Source: Methylicorpusculum sp.
GTDB lineage: Bacteria > Pseudomonadota > Gammaproteobacteria > Methylococcales > Methylomonadaceae
Length of the DNA stretch: 64,000 nt
Assembly: GCF_030651835.1 (NCBI RefSeq)
Contig: NZ_JAUSBX010000004.1
Location: 31,585-95,584, forward strand
Direction: 5' to 3'
Below are positions 1-9,799 of this stretch, in pieces; the stretch's first letter is position 1; each line of letters begins with the position of its first letter. Under the pieces are notes generated by a model. The model was not told the DNA's origin and did no database searches. It saw only the letters and a program-made list of their open reading frames with translations. A program made the translations under genes and the position numbers.

Positions 1-73
1 AATAGCTGCTCTGCAGGATGCGGTTCCTATCTTCACCGCATTCTACGGCGCTGCGTAAAATTTCGGCTATGCA

Positions 74-1024
74 TTACTCGCTATCAAAATAGTCAGAGTC
101 CAGTTTTTTAACTTCGTACTGACCAACCGTTGAAACACCAACATTATGTTCAGCCATTAATTTTGAAAGATGTCCTCCATCAATTAAAATTATTTTAGTT
201 TCAATAACCGAGGCATATTCTCTTGCCTCTTTTGTAAATGATGATGTTGTTATGAATACGCCTTTTCTTGCGCGCTGTCCTTGTAACGCCCCGGCGAATT
301 TCTGTATTTCTGGGCGTCCAACCACACCTTCCCATCGTTTGGCTTGTATATAAATAACATCTAAGCCAAGTCGATCTTCGTTAATGATCCCATCTATTCC
401 ACCGTCACCGCTTTTACCAAGTGCTCTTCCTGCATCTTGTCGATTGCCGCCATACCCCATTTTGACGAGCAAATCGACAACTACGCGCTCAAAGAATGAA
501 GGTGAAGATTCTTTGACTGCGATTAGAATCTCAGATTCGAGCGTTAACCGAAGCATATTGTATGCAGATGCGAGGGCATCCTCTGGCGTCAATGTCGATT
601 CTTTCTCTGGGGCGGGCGTTACCCCTGCTTCATCTTGGTCGCCTTTTTCCTTTTTTCGGTTTTTGAATTCGATAAATTCAGGAAATTGCTCAAGAGTCGA
701 AACATCAATGCGCGAAGGGTTGGTTGCGAGTAATTCATTCCCTGTTTTTGTAATTGTAAATAATCCACGTCTTGGTGACGCTAACAAGCCTGCCTGTTTT
801 AGGTAAGAACGAGCCCAGCCTACACGATTGTTAAAAACGGCTTGACTGCCACTTGGAAGGAGTTCATTTCTTTCTTCTGTCGAAAGATTGAACTTATCAG
901 CTAGTTCTTCAACTGCCTGACTGAATTTATGTTCTTTACCGTCTGACGCCAATTTCAATACTGGTAGCATTAGCGTTTGGTAGTCTGGAATCGTCACAAG
1001 ATTTGGTTTTCCTAATTTATGCAT
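74..1024 (-). CDS. Mrr-family restriction endonuclease
   Basis: 316 aa. The N-terminal third (about residues 8-110) reads like the winged-helix Mrr_N domain. A charged linker (about 120-150) leads to a PD-(D/E)XK Mrr_cat domain: GDGGIDG holds the acidic residue, followed by IYIQAKRW (QxK) and a GVFITTSSF strand. Enzymes of this family cut DNA, often modified DNA, so a stand-alone defence role is likely. The gene is alone and has no methyltransferase beside it. No convincing Shine-Dalgarno precedes the ATG at 1024. The substrate modification cannot be told from sequence. Confidence 0.88.
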   Translation of the reverse strand: MHKLGKPNLVTIPDYQTLMLPVLKLASDGKEHKFSQAVEELADKFNLSTEERNELLPSGSQAVFNNRVGWARSYLKQAGLLASPRRGLFTITKTGNELLATNPSRIDVSTLEQFPEFIEFKNRKKEKGDQDEAGVTPAPEKESTLTPEDALASAYNMLRLTLESEILIAVKESSPSFFERVVVDLLVKMGYGGNRQDAGRALGKSGDGGIDGIINEDRLGLDVIYIQAKRWEGVVGRPEIQKFAGALQGQRARKGVFITTSSFTKEAREYASVIETKIILIDGGHLSKLMAEHNVGVSTVGQYEVKKLDSDYFDSE

Positions 1025-1628
1025 AACGGAGAGCTAACCGGTGCTGCGCAGCCCAGTAGGTCGGGCACATGCTTTTCGTGCCTGAGATTTCAATACTTCA
1101 ATGTAGCAACGAATTGTGGTTTTACTACTGGCATTTTATCATTGAACACAGCAATGTCGGGCAACGATAAAACTGTTGCCAACCTACACTTGGATTGTTG
1201 ATATGCGATATCGCCGCGCCAAAACGCCGAGTGCTATCTATTATTTACGGTTGCGATTTTCCGGCGGCGCAAAATTCTGTTCGAACCGAAAAACCCTGCG
1301 TTGTTGCGAGCGGCATTCCCTATGTCAAAAATGCGCCATCCATTGAGTATCGATGCCTTTGTGCGGTCACTTTCGACGTGAAGCCTCGGTTCATATGAGG
1401 CCGATAGCCAAGCTCAATATTGCTGAATCTTAACGTTCTTAAACACCCCCCAATGGCTGCGACTGAAGTTATTGTTCACCAACCTATGACTTCTTTATTT
1501 TTGGACCTGACCATATGTGGTGTTTATATTTTCATGACCATGATCAAACTCGCTTTGTCAGCTCAAGACCGGTATTATCTTGCAAGATCACAGTCCAATA
1601 CATGTGATTTATCTGTGTCAAAATGAAG
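1025..1628. other. Gene-free stretch
   Basis: About 600 bases with only short open frames that lack ribosome sites and family resemblance. I see no RNA gene or clear promoter. It separates the Mrr gene from the inverted-repeat element at 1629. Confidence 0.5.
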
Positions 1629-1791
1629 CCTGATTATAAAGATCAATCAGTTCAGTCAAAAATCGTCATCTCGGCAGGGATTGCCGATATCCGGATGCCT
1701 GGGATGGCGAGCGCCGAACACCTCCTTGTGCTCTGGATTCCGGCAATCCCTGCCGGAAAGACGTTGTTGCTGAAGCATCTTTATAATCAGG
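1629..1791. repeat. Family III inverted-repeat element (MITE-like)
   Basis: 163 bp. The ends are a perfect 15-bp inverted repeat, CCTGATTATAAAGAT at 1629-1643 and its complement at 1777-1791. An inner second pair, CGGCAGGGATTGCCG at 1672-1686, matches its complement at 1741-1755. The element is flanked by AAATGAAG (1621-1628) and AAATGAAA (1792-1799), 7 of 8 identical, as expected of an aged 8-bp target duplication. It contains no gene. Only one complete copy is visible here, so transposition is inferred from its structure. Confidence 0.7.
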
Positions 1792-1895
1792 AAATGAAAT
1801 GAACCCCGGATTCACTTTTGGATACCTGGTAAAGCTCAGTATTCAATGCGTGTAAAACAGTCGAGTTAGACTCCCTTTTTTAACTACTTTTTGAA

Positions 1896-2225
1896 ATGTC
1901 GGATAAACACTCATACAAGGTTGTTTTTGTCAATCAAGATCAGATCTATGAAATCTACGCTAAAAATGTCTATCAAAGTGATATTTATGGTTTCGTGACG
2001 GTAGAAGATTTCGTTTTTGGTGAGAAAAGCTCCATTTTGATTGATCCTACCGAGGAAAAATTGCGGTCAGAGTTTGAAAACGTTAATCGCTCCTTTATAC
2101 CGATGCACAAAATAATCCGGATAGATCAGGTCAAAAAGCGTGGACCGGCCAAAATATTCGCCGGAGAATCACCAGCCTCTCCGGCGGGAAATGTCTCCTC
2201 ACTTTATCCCATCGATAAAAAGTAG
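1896..2225 (+). CDS. DUF1820 family protein
   Basis: 109 aa, about the usual length of this gammaproteobacterial family. The conserved core is visible: YKVVFVNQDQIYEIYAKNV near the start, then YGFVTVEDFVFGE and an IPMHKIIRIDQV segment near residue 75. Cytosolic, with no signal peptide or membrane helix. Function is unknown for the family. The C-terminal 30 residues are low in complexity (PASPAGN) and probably disordered. It stands alone, facing the convergent DHOD-like gene. Confidence 0.85.
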   Translation: MSDKHSYKVVFVNQDQIYEIYAKNVYQSDIYGFVTVEDFVFGEKSSILIDPTEEKLRSEFENVNRSFIPMHKIIRIDQVKKRGPAKIFAGESPASPAGNVSSLYPIDKK

Positions 2226-2265
2226 AGAGCGACATCCGGCCTTTGGCTATCCATTCAGTTGACAG

Positions 2266-3285
2266 TTAGCTTCTAACCCCTTCCGAACGGCTGTAACCGT
2301 CAAGCAGGTTGATGTAATTTGACCTTTCAAAAATCTGCGGGTTTGCGATCTGTTTTTGGCTCAATAATCCTTTGATTTCGGATACGGCCCCATATTCTTT
2401 CGTTTCAAGCCAGCGAGTCAGATCCTCTTTGATGATGCTCAGATAGGCAGGGCCGTGCTCGAGCAGGACTGAACATAACTGAACGGCATCGGCTCCGGCG
2501 AGCAGTAATTTCAACACATCGTTAGCATTGTGCGCGCCGCTGGTTGTCGCCAGGGACAAATTGAGTTTTCCATACAATAACGCGACCCAGCGTAATGACA
2601 GTTGAATGTCCGCTGAGCGAGACCATTGCAGTTGCGAGATGACTTGTAGCGTATCCAGATCGATATCGGGTTGGTAAAAGCGGTTAAACAAAACCACGCC
2701 ATCAGCACCGGCCTGATCGAGTCGCCTAATAAAATGCGCCGGACTGCTGAAATAGGGCGATATTTTCATCGCAATTGGAATGGATACTTTCCGGCGCAAG
2801 GCTTTAAGTAATTCCACATACCGCGATTCTATCGCTTCTCCGGATTCCTCAATGCTACTGCTCAGATAATAGACATTTAACTCCAGAGCATCCGCGCCCG
2901 CTTCCTGAAGTAATTTGCCGTGGTCAATCCAGCCATCCAGCGAGACGCCATTGAGGCTGGCAATAACCGGGATATCCAGCGCTTTTTTTAATGCGCTCAA
3001 CTGATTAAGGTACTGATCCAAGCCGTGCTCAAACCGGTCATCAAAGGGCAGAAAACTATCAGCTTCACCAAAGCCAATGTCTTGATGGATCATGAAGCGT
3101 GCGGTTTCCTCTTCTTGATGGCGCAGTTCTTCCTCAAACAACGAATACATGACAATTGCCGCCGCGCCCGCGTCCTCCAGTTGTCTGGCGCTGCCAATGC
3201 TGCGCGATAGCGGCGAAGCCGAGGCGATCAGCGGATTAGCCAGTTTCAAGCCTAAATAGTCGGTGCTCAGATCGATGCTGTTCAT
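2266..3285 (-). CDS. Dihydroorotate dehydrogenase-like flavoprotein
   Basis: 339 aa TIM-barrel flavoprotein related to class 1 dihydroorotate dehydrogenases. N-terminal LSTDYLGLKLANPLIASASPL is the typical first strand; IPVIASLNG, ALELNVYYLSS and GADGVVLFNRF mark later strands, and GADAVQLCSVL the FMN phosphate region. The start overlaps the nifJ stop by 4 bases (ATGA), so the two are co-translated. This pairing with pyruvate:ferredoxin oxidoreductase recurs in many bacteria and suggests a redox partner role rather than pyrimidine synthesis. True orotate chemistry cannot be excluded. Confidence 0.85.
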   Translation of the reverse strand: MNSIDLSTDYLGLKLANPLIASASPLSRSIGSARQLEDAGAAAIVMYSLFEEELRHQEEETARFMIHQDIGFGEADSFLPFDDRFEHGLDQYLNQLSALKKALDIPVIASLNGVSLDGWIDHGKLLQEAGADALELNVYYLSSSIEESGEAIESRYVELLKALRRKVSIPIAMKISPYFSSPAHFIRRLDQAGADGVVLFNRFYQPDIDLDTLQVISQLQWSRSADIQLSLRWVALLYGKLNLSLATTSGAHNANDVLKLLLAGADAVQLCSVLLEHGPAYLSIIKEDLTRWLETKEYGAVSEIKGLLSQKQIANPQIFERSNYINLLDGYSRSEGVRS

Positions 3286-6200
3286 GATTTTTCTCCTTTG
3301 GTATCGGCTTTCTTTTCAAAGCGCTTATCCGCCAAGTCCCGGTAATACTGGTAACGTTTATTCACATCCTGTTGTGATTGGCGCATGAATTTTTCAGATT
3401 CGTCCGGATGGGTTCGGCTGAGCATGCTGAACCGGGCTTCCGTCATCGCATAATCCCGGAATGGAATGGACGGTTTCTGACTGTCCAATTGCAAGGGGTT
3501 GCGGCCTGAGTCGATGATCCGGGGGTCGTATCGTAACAGCGGCCAGTGTCCGGAGCGAACGGCCATATCCTGTTGTCGCAGATTGTTCGATAGGTCGACA
3601 CCATGAGCAATACACGGACTGTAAGCAATGATCAATGAAGTGCCTGGATAGGATTCGGCTTCAAGAAAAGCGCGCAGGGTCTGGGTGTCTTTTGCTCCAA
3701 ACGCTACTTGCGCGACATAGACCTGTTCATAATCTATAGCCAGTCTGGCCAGATCTTTTTTCGGCGTACTTTTGCCTCCGGCAGAATACTTTGCAATAGC
3801 GCCGCGCGGTGTCGATTTGGATGTTTGGCCGCCGGTGTTGGAATAAACTTCGGTGTCCAATAACAGAATATTCACATCGCGACCCGCCGCGAATACATGA
3901 TCCAAACCGCCAAAACCGATATCGTATCCCCAGCCGTCGCCCCCTATGATCCAGGCACTGCGTTTAATCAACGTGTCGATGACGCTCAGCAGGTATTTGG
4001 GCGGGTCTCCCGGTAATTCGGCCAGTCTGTGTTTTAATTGTTCGACCCGCTCACGTTGCTCATAAATGCCCGCCTCATCATTTTGATCAGCGTGGAGGGT
4101 GGCATCTACCAGTTCCGAACCGGCCATTTCGCGTAATGACAACAGTAATTCGGCCGCATACTCTCTTTGTTTATCGATGGCTACGCGCATGCCCAAGCCA
4201 AATTCAGCGTTGTCTTCGAAGAGCGAGTTAGACCAGGCTGGTCCCCGGCCTTGTGCATTTTTTGTCCACGGCGTTGTCGGCAGGTTGCCGCCGTAAATAG
4301 ATGAACAACCGGTCGCATTGGCGACGACCATGCGGTCGCCGAATAACTGGGTCGCGAGACGGATATAAGGCGTTTCACCACAGCCGACGCAGGCACTTGA
4401 AAACTCAAACAACGGTTGCAGATGCATGGCTTCAGGGATTTTGTTGTGATGCAATCCGGCACGGGCGTATTCGGGCAACTGCTCGAAAAAATCCCAGTTG
4501 ATGCTTTCCTGTTCACGCAAGGGCGGTTGGGCTGCCATATTCAAGGCTTTGCGAGCGGGATTTTCCCGGTCGCGAATCGGGCAGACTTCAACGCAAAGAT
4601 TACACCCGGTACAGTCTTCAGGAGAGACCTGATAACTGATCTGAAGGCCGTTGCCAAATGCTTTGCTTAGCAACGGAACATGCTTGAACGTCTCGGGTGC
4701 ATTGGCAACGCTGTCATCGGTAAATAATTTGCTGCGGATCACCGAATGAGGGCAAACGAAGACACACTTGCCGCATTGCGTACAAATATCCGGCTCCCAA
4801 ACCGGAATCTGCAATGCCAGATTGCGTTTATCCAGGCGGGATGTGCCGGTAGGAAATGTGCCGTCAGCGGATAAGCGGCTGACCGGAATGGCGTCACCCC
4901 GACCGGACATGATTTCGCCGGTAACTTCACGTATGAAAGACGGCGCATCGTCCGAGACAGAATGCGGTATTTCATGAGTGCTAGTCACTTGAGCCGGAAC
5001 GGCTACTTTGTGGAGTCCGGCCACTGCTGCATCAATGGCTTTTAAATTGGCATCCAGAATCCGTTTTCCGGCTTTTGCATAGGTTTTTTGCACCGCATTC
5101 TTGATTGCGTCAATCGCTTCAGTTTTAGGAATAATACTGACCAAGGCAAAAAAACAGCTTTGCATAACGGTATTGATCAAGCGGCCCATGCCGCAGGATT
5201 GAGCGATGGCATAAGCATCGATCACATAAAACTCGATTTGCTTTCCTATCAGCGTGGTTTGCATGGAACGAGGCAATGAAGACCACACTTCATCAACCGG
5301 TAAAGCGGTGTTTAGCAAAAAAACACTGCCAAAAGCGGCTTTATCCAGCATCGGGTAACGTTCAAGAAAAACGGGCTGATGACAGGCGACAAAGCGGGCT
5401 TCGTGATCTTCAATCAGATAACTGGAGCGAATCTTTTCGCTGCCAAAGCGCAAATGTGAAACAGTCACCGCGCCGGCTTTTTTGGAATCGTAGACAAAAT
5501 AACCTTGAGCGTAGCCTTGGGTTTTATCGCCGATAATTTTAATTGAATTTTTATTCGCGCTGACCGTGCCGTCACTGCCTAAGCCATAAAAAATGGCACT
5601 GAACGTTCGTTTGGAGGCTTCGCTTCTAAATGAGGAGTCCCAGGACAGGCTGGTATGACTGATATCATCGATGATACCGATCGTGAACGGTTGTTTGGGC
5701 TGAGCCTGGTTCAATTCATCATAAATTGCTTTGACCATGCCCGGCGTAAGTTCTTTGGATGACAAGCCGTAGCGGCCGCCGATGACCCGGGGCAGGCGGC
5801 TAAAACGCGGATGATCGCTCATCTGATCCTGCGCCAAAGCGGTGATTACATCTTTATACAGGGGCTCTCCATCGGCCCCGGGTTCCTTGGTTCTATCCAA
5901 AACCGCGATGCTGCGAACAGTTTCAGGAAGGGCAGCCAGAAGGGTTTCAGGGCAAAATGGCCGATACAGCCGGACTTTCAACAGCCCGTTTTTTTCGCCG
6001 CTGTCGTTCAGGTGATTTAGCGTTTCTTCAACAGTTTCTGCGCCTGAGCCCATGAGAATGATAACTTTGTTCGCATCTGCAGGGCCGGTATAGTCAAAAA
6101 TATGATAGTGACGACCGGTTAATGCTCCGAAGCGATCCATGATTTCTTGAACGATACCCGGCATGGCTTGATAGAAAGGCGTCACCGTCTCCCTCGCCTG

Positions 6201-6878
6201 AAAAAACACATCAGGATTTTGTGTGCTGCCGCGTAACACCGGATGTTCCGGCGATAATGCCCGCAGGCGGTGTGCCTGAACAAGATCGTCATCGATTAGC
6301 GCCCGCACGGTTTCGGTACTGACCGGCTCTATACTGGCAACCTCGTGCGAAGTTCTAAATCCGTCAAAGAAATGGAGGATAGGAATGCGGGCTTTAAGTG
6401 TCGCTGCTTGAGCAATCAATGCAAAATCCATGACCTCCTGAACGGAATTGGAGGCCAGGAAGGCAAAGCCTGTCGCTCGTGCCGACATCACATCGCTGTG
6501 GTCACCAAAAATGGACAAAGCCTGATTGGCTATAGACCGCGCCGCGATATGAAAAACGGCCGGCGTGAGTTCTCCGGCAATCTTATACATGTTGGGAATC
6601 ATCAGCAGCAAGCCCTGGGAGGCGGTAAACGTAGTTGCCAGCGCGCCATTCTGCAATGCGCCGTGTATGGCACCGGCAGCACCGCCTTCGCTTTGCATTT
6701 CTATGACACTGGGTGTCGTGCCCCAGATGTTTTTGCGATTTTCTGATGCCCATTTGTCGGCCAATTCGCCCATGGGTGATGCGGGAGTAATGGGGTAAAT
6801 GGCAATGACTTCGTTGGTTAAATAAGCGACATGGGCCGCCGCTTCATTGCCGTCAATCGTGATTTTAGAGTTATGCAT
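3282..6878 (-). CDS. nifJ: Pyruvate:ferredoxin (flavodoxin) oxidoreductase
   Basis: About 1198 aa, the full length of the single-chain enzyme that converts pyruvate and CoA to acetyl-CoA, CO2 and reduced ferredoxin or flavodoxin. Order: N-terminal TPP domain (AIYPITPASPMGE, residues about 25-40), transketolase-like domain II, gamma domain (GLGSDGTVSANK near 430), a two-[4Fe-4S] ferredoxin domain (CTQCGKCVFVCP and CTGCNLCVEVCP, about 690-760), then the C-terminal TPP domain (GGDGWGYDIGFGGLDHV, DTEVYSNTGGQ). I chose the ATG at 6878 because AAGG sits 9 bases before it; the ATG at 6887 has no room for a ribosome site. It may supply electrons for nitrogen fixation or central metabolism; no nif structural genes are in view. 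Confidence 0.96.
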   Translation of the reverse strand: MHNSKITIDGNEAAAHVAYLTNEVIAIYPITPASPMGELADKWASENRKNIWGTTPSVIEMQSEGGAAGAIHGALQNGALATTFTASQGLLLMIPNMYKIAGELTPAVFHIAARSIANQALSIFGDHSDVMSARATGFAFLASNSVQEVMDFALIAQAATLKARIPILHFFDGFRTSHEVASIEPVSTETVRALIDDDLVQAHRLRALSPEHPVLRGSTQNPDVFFQARETVTPFYQAMPGIVQEIMDRFGALTGRHYHIFDYTGPADANKVIILMGSGAETVEETLNHLNDSGEKNGLLKVRLYRPFCPETLLAALPETVRSIAVLDRTKEPGADGEPLYKDVITALAQDQMSDHPRFSRLPRVIGGRYGLSSKELTPGMVKAIYDELNQAQPKQPFTIGIIDDISHTSLSWDSSFRSEASKRTFSAIFYGLGSDGTVSANKNSIKIIGDKTQGYAQGYFVYDSKKAGAVTVSHLRFGSEKIRSSYLIEDHEARFVACHQPVFLERYPMLDKAAFGSVFLLNTALPVDEVWSSLPRSMQTTLIGKQIEFYVIDAYAIAQSCGMGRLINTVMQSCFFALVSIIPKTEAIDAIKNAVQKTYAKAGKRILDANLKAIDAAVAGLHKVAVPAQVTSTHEIPHSVSDDAPSFIREVTGEIMSGRGDAIPVSRLSADGTFPTGTSRLDKRNLALQIPVWEPDICTQCGKCVFVCPHSVIRSKLFTDDSVANAPETFKHVPLLSKAFGNGLQISYQVSPEDCTGCNLCVEVCPIRDRENPARKALNMAAQPPLREQESINWDFFEQLPEYARAGLHHNKIPEAMHLQPLFEFSSACVGCGETPYIRLATQLFGDRMVVANATGCSSIYGGNLPTTPWTKNAQGRGPAWSNSLFEDNAEFGLGMRVAIDKQREYAAELLLSLREMAGSELVDATLHADQNDEAGIYEQRERVEQLKHRLAELPGDPPKYLLSVIDTLIKRSAWIIGGDGWGYDIGFGGLDHVFAAGRDVNILLLDTEVYSNTGGQTSKSTPRGAIAKYSAGGKSTPKKDLARLAIDYEQVYVAQVAFGAKDTQTLRAFLEAESYPGTSLIIAYSPCIAHGVDLSNNLRQQDMAVRSGHWPLLRYDPRIIDSGRNPLQLDSQKPSIPFRDYAMTEARFSMLSRTHPDESEKFMRQSQQDVNKRYQYYRDLADKRFEKKADTKGEKS

Positions 6879-6925
6879 AGCAGCCATCCTTTTAGGCGGG
6901 TTAGACTTTAGTCATGCCGTGAATG

Positions 6926-6953
6926 GGCGATACTTTATTAGTCAGGTATCGCC
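6926..6953 (-). promoter_or_regulatory. Hairpin in the nifJ leader
   Basis: GGCGATAC at 6926-6933 is perfectly complementary to GTATCGCC at 6946-6953 with a 12-base loop. It lies about 50 bases upstream of the chosen nifJ start and could be an operator or a leader stem. There is no T-tract, so a terminator is unlikely. Confidence 0.35.
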
Positions 6954-7124
6954 TCAACTAGCAGATATTTTCATAAAGTCATAACCACAGTAGCTTGCTA
7001 TTAGGGCGGGTAAAGAGGCGGATTATGCACAGAGAAACAATCTGCCCTGCTGGCTAAGACTTTATTGCACAAGGTTTAAAACATAAAGAAGTTAAATTCA
7101 GACACATTAAATGCTTTTAAGTGT

Positions 7125-9593
7125 CTATTTGTCTTTCAGTCGCAGTGAATTGGCTATTACCGAAACCGAGCTTAAAGCCATCGCGCCAGATGCTATCAGC
7201 GGATTGAGCCGCCCGGCCATTGCAACCGGAATAGCCAGAGCGTTATAGCTGAAGGCCCAGAAGAGATTTTGTTTGATGACAGCCAATGTTCTGCGGCTTA
7301 ATTCTATTGATTCAGCGACTTGAGCGATATCACCGTTAATCAGAATCAGGTCGGAGGTTTCAATCGCAATACCCGTGGCTTTGCCAATTGACATGCCCAC
7401 GTCGGCGGCAGCAAGAGCAGGCGCATCATTGATTCCGTCGCCAACCATCGCAACGCGCTTGCCCTGATTCTGAAAATCGCGAATTATTTTCAGTTTTCTG
7501 GCCGGACTGGCGTCAGCAATGACCGTGGTAATGCCGACCTGTCCGGCAATCTGATTGGCGGCCTGTTCCGTATCCCCGGTTACCATCAGGGTTTGAATGC
7601 CCATATCATGCAGGTGCTTGATAACCTCCCGGGCATGGGGTCGAATAGGATCTATAAAGGCGAATAGGGCGCAAGGTTGATTATCGATCGCCAAGAAAAC
7701 AAGCGTTCTTCCCAACAAACTCAGTCTTTTTGCTGTTGAAGCTAAAGCGCCGAGGTCGATATTTTTTTCATTTAACCAGGCTTCATTACCCAGTAATACT
7801 TCATGTTCACCTACTGTGGCGCGAATGCCCCGGTCAGCAATGCTGTGAAAATGTGAGGATTCCAGAATAGCCAAGTCCTTGCCGTTAGCATACTCGACTA
7901 TGGCTTTGGCTAAAAAATGTTCAGAGTTGAATTCAGCGGAGGCAGCCAGTTGTATTAACGTGTCATCATCCCATGCCGACACATTTAACAGATCGCTGAT
8001 TTTCGGCTTGCCTTCTGTAATCGTGCCGGTTTTATCAAAGATAATGATTTGTAAATTAGCGGCGGTTTCAAGAGCAACCCCGTTTCTGATATAGATACCT
8101 TTTCTGGCAGCCTGGCCTGTACCGACCATCGTCGCGGCAGGCGTTGCCAGGCCCAGCGCGCAGGGACATGAAATCAGCAGTACCGATATGGCATTGGCCA
8201 GCGCATGAGCGAGTTTTTCTCCCTTAAACAACCAGCCACCGAAAGTCACTCCGGCGAGAACAATAACGGCAGGCACGAACACGGCTGAAATTTTGTCCAC
8301 TGTTTTTTGAATCGGTAATTTGGAGGTTTGTGCCTGATCAACCATATGAACCAACCCCGATAAGACGGTGTTGGTTCCGGTCGCCGTAGCCCGCACATGC
8401 AGAACGCCGCTGCCGTTCATACTGCCGTCCAGTACCTGATGGCCGGCCTCTTTAATGCAAGGCGCTCCGGCACCGGTCACCGGAGCTTCATTGACCATGG
8501 ATAAGCCTTTGATAACCTCGCCGTCGGCAGGAATTTTTTCGCCGGGACGAATCAGCAGAATGTCGCCCACTACAATATCTTCCACCGGAATCCGGATTTC
8601 GATAGTTCCCTTTAGCAGAGTTGCTTCCTGTGGTTGTTGGTTGACCAGTTTACGAATGTCTCTCAGGACTTCGCCTTTGGCGACTTCTTCCAGAAACCGG
8701 CCCAGTAACACAAAGGCGATAATGCCTGAAGCGGCTTCAAAATAGACGTGACTGCTGCGTCTGAACAAACTGGGCAGGCTGTACGTGTAGGCTGCACCAA
8801 CACCCAGTGCTATAAGCGTATCCATATCTGCGCTGCGCAGTTTAGCGTGTCGGGCGGCATTCTTGAAAAAATCTCTGCCACTCCAAAACACTACAATTGA
8901 ACTGAGTGTTGCCTGAATCAAAATAACGGGCAGGGAGCGTTTGGCGAAAATGCTCAGTAACGGAATAGGCAAGCCTAATGCGCCGGCGATGATCAGTTGC
9001 TTTTTGGCTTCTTGGCGATGCCGGTTTTCCAGCTTGAACATTTCCTTGCGTTCACTGAGCGTGTCCATCGAAACGGCCTGATAGCCGTTGGCATTGATGA
9101 GGGCGAACAGTTCCTTTTTAGATAGGGTGCCGGTTACACTGGCTGTTTCAGTGATGAAATTAACGGCGGCATGAGAGACTTTTGGGTCTCGCTTTAACAT
9201 CATTTCGATATATAAAGCACAAGAGGAACAACTCATGCCCTGGATCGCAAAATTGATGGTTTTTGCAGAACCCTGGAGCGCCGTTTTTTTGATCCCCAGC
9301 GCATCAATAACTTGTTTGGGTTTTAATCCGACATTTGTCAGGATGGCCTCAAGCAGCATCAGCAGATTCGCTGTCGGAAGTTGCGCCGCATCATAGCGAA
9401 TGGTGACTGATCCGATGTCAGGAACAATCTTTACGTCTTTGATCGCTTCGCGTTTGAGTAACAGGATGCGCAGAATCAATGCGCGTTCGCCGTCTTTAAT
9501 CAGGCAATGAGCAATAATGCGAAGCCGGTTTTTGTGTTGGTGAGCGATGTTGAATTGTTTAAACTGGTTCGAATGATCCATATTAATACCCAT
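7125..9593 (-). CDS. Copper-type P1B ATPase (heavy-metal efflux)
   Basis: 822 aa. Two N-terminal heavy-metal-associated modules: the first (about 20-95) lacks the metal-binding CxxC, the second has GMSCSSC (about 118-125). Then membrane helices, the actuator domain (VNEAPVTGAGAP, an unusual TGE-like loop reading TGAG), the channel motif SCPCALGLATP, phosphorylation motif DKTGTITEGKP, and hinge GDGINDAPALAAADVGMSIG. The CPC channel motif fits Cu(I) transport. The final helices carry the Asn and Met-Ser-Ser pattern usual for copper pumps (YNALAIP, MALSSVSVIANSLR). Alone on its strand, with no CueR-type regulator adjacent. ATG at 9581 is an alternative start. Confidence 0.92.
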   Translation of the reverse strand: MGINMDHSNQFKQFNIAHQHKNRLRIIAHCLIKDGERALILRILLLKREAIKDVKIVPDIGSVTIRYDAAQLPTANLLMLLEAILTNVGLKPKQVIDALGIKKTALQGSAKTINFAIQGMSCSSCALYIEMMLKRDPKVSHAAVNFITETASVTGTLSKKELFALINANGYQAVSMDTLSERKEMFKLENRHRQEAKKQLIIAGALGLPIPLLSIFAKRSLPVILIQATLSSIVVFWSGRDFFKNAARHAKLRSADMDTLIALGVGAAYTYSLPSLFRRSSHVYFEAASGIIAFVLLGRFLEEVAKGEVLRDIRKLVNQQPQEATLLKGTIEIRIPVEDIVVGDILLIRPGEKIPADGEVIKGLSMVNEAPVTGAGAPCIKEAGHQVLDGSMNGSGVLHVRATATGTNTVLSGLVHMVDQAQTSKLPIQKTVDKISAVFVPAVIVLAGVTFGGWLFKGEKLAHALANAISVLLISCPCALGLATPAATMVGTGQAARKGIYIRNGVALETAANLQIIIFDKTGTITEGKPKISDLLNVSAWDDDTLIQLAASAEFNSEHFLAKAIVEYANGKDLAILESSHFHSIADRGIRATVGEHEVLLGNEAWLNEKNIDLGALASTAKRLSLLGRTLVFLAIDNQPCALFAFIDPIRPHAREVIKHLHDMGIQTLMVTGDTEQAANQIAGQVGITTVIADASPARKLKIIRDFQNQGKRVAMVGDGINDAPALAAADVGMSIGKATGIAIETSDLILINGDIAQVAESIELSRRTLAVIKQNLFWAFSYNALAIPVAMAGRLNPLIASGAMALSSVSVIANSLRLKDK

Positions 9594-9727
9594 GCCGTAT
9601 AAACATCAGCCATCGCTATTTTGTAACCGAAAGATAAGGAAGGCCTAATTTTTCTTCTTCATAATCAGGACCTGCATAATAGACAGCGAAGGCGCTATTG
9701 TCCAGTTAAGCCCATGGCCGTGTTATT

Positions 9728-9744
9728 ATGTGAACAGATCACAT
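9728..9744. promoter_or_regulatory. Palindromic operator-like site upstream of truD
   Basis: ATGTGA-ACAGA-TCACAT: perfect 6-base arms about a 5-base centre, between the divergent ATPase and truD genes. It resembles a CRP/FNR-type site (TGTGA-N6-TCACA) but the spacer is one base short, so the regulator is uncertain. Confidence 0.35.
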
Positions 9745-9799
9745 AGGAAGCCGGGCAAAAATCAGCTGCACTTTAGCTCACTGATTATCTGGCTAGAGT

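Noticed and set aside
2..58. Plus-strand frame at the left edge that ends TAA at 56-58
   Set aside because: It could be the end of a gene, but only 18 codons are visible and no family is recognisable.
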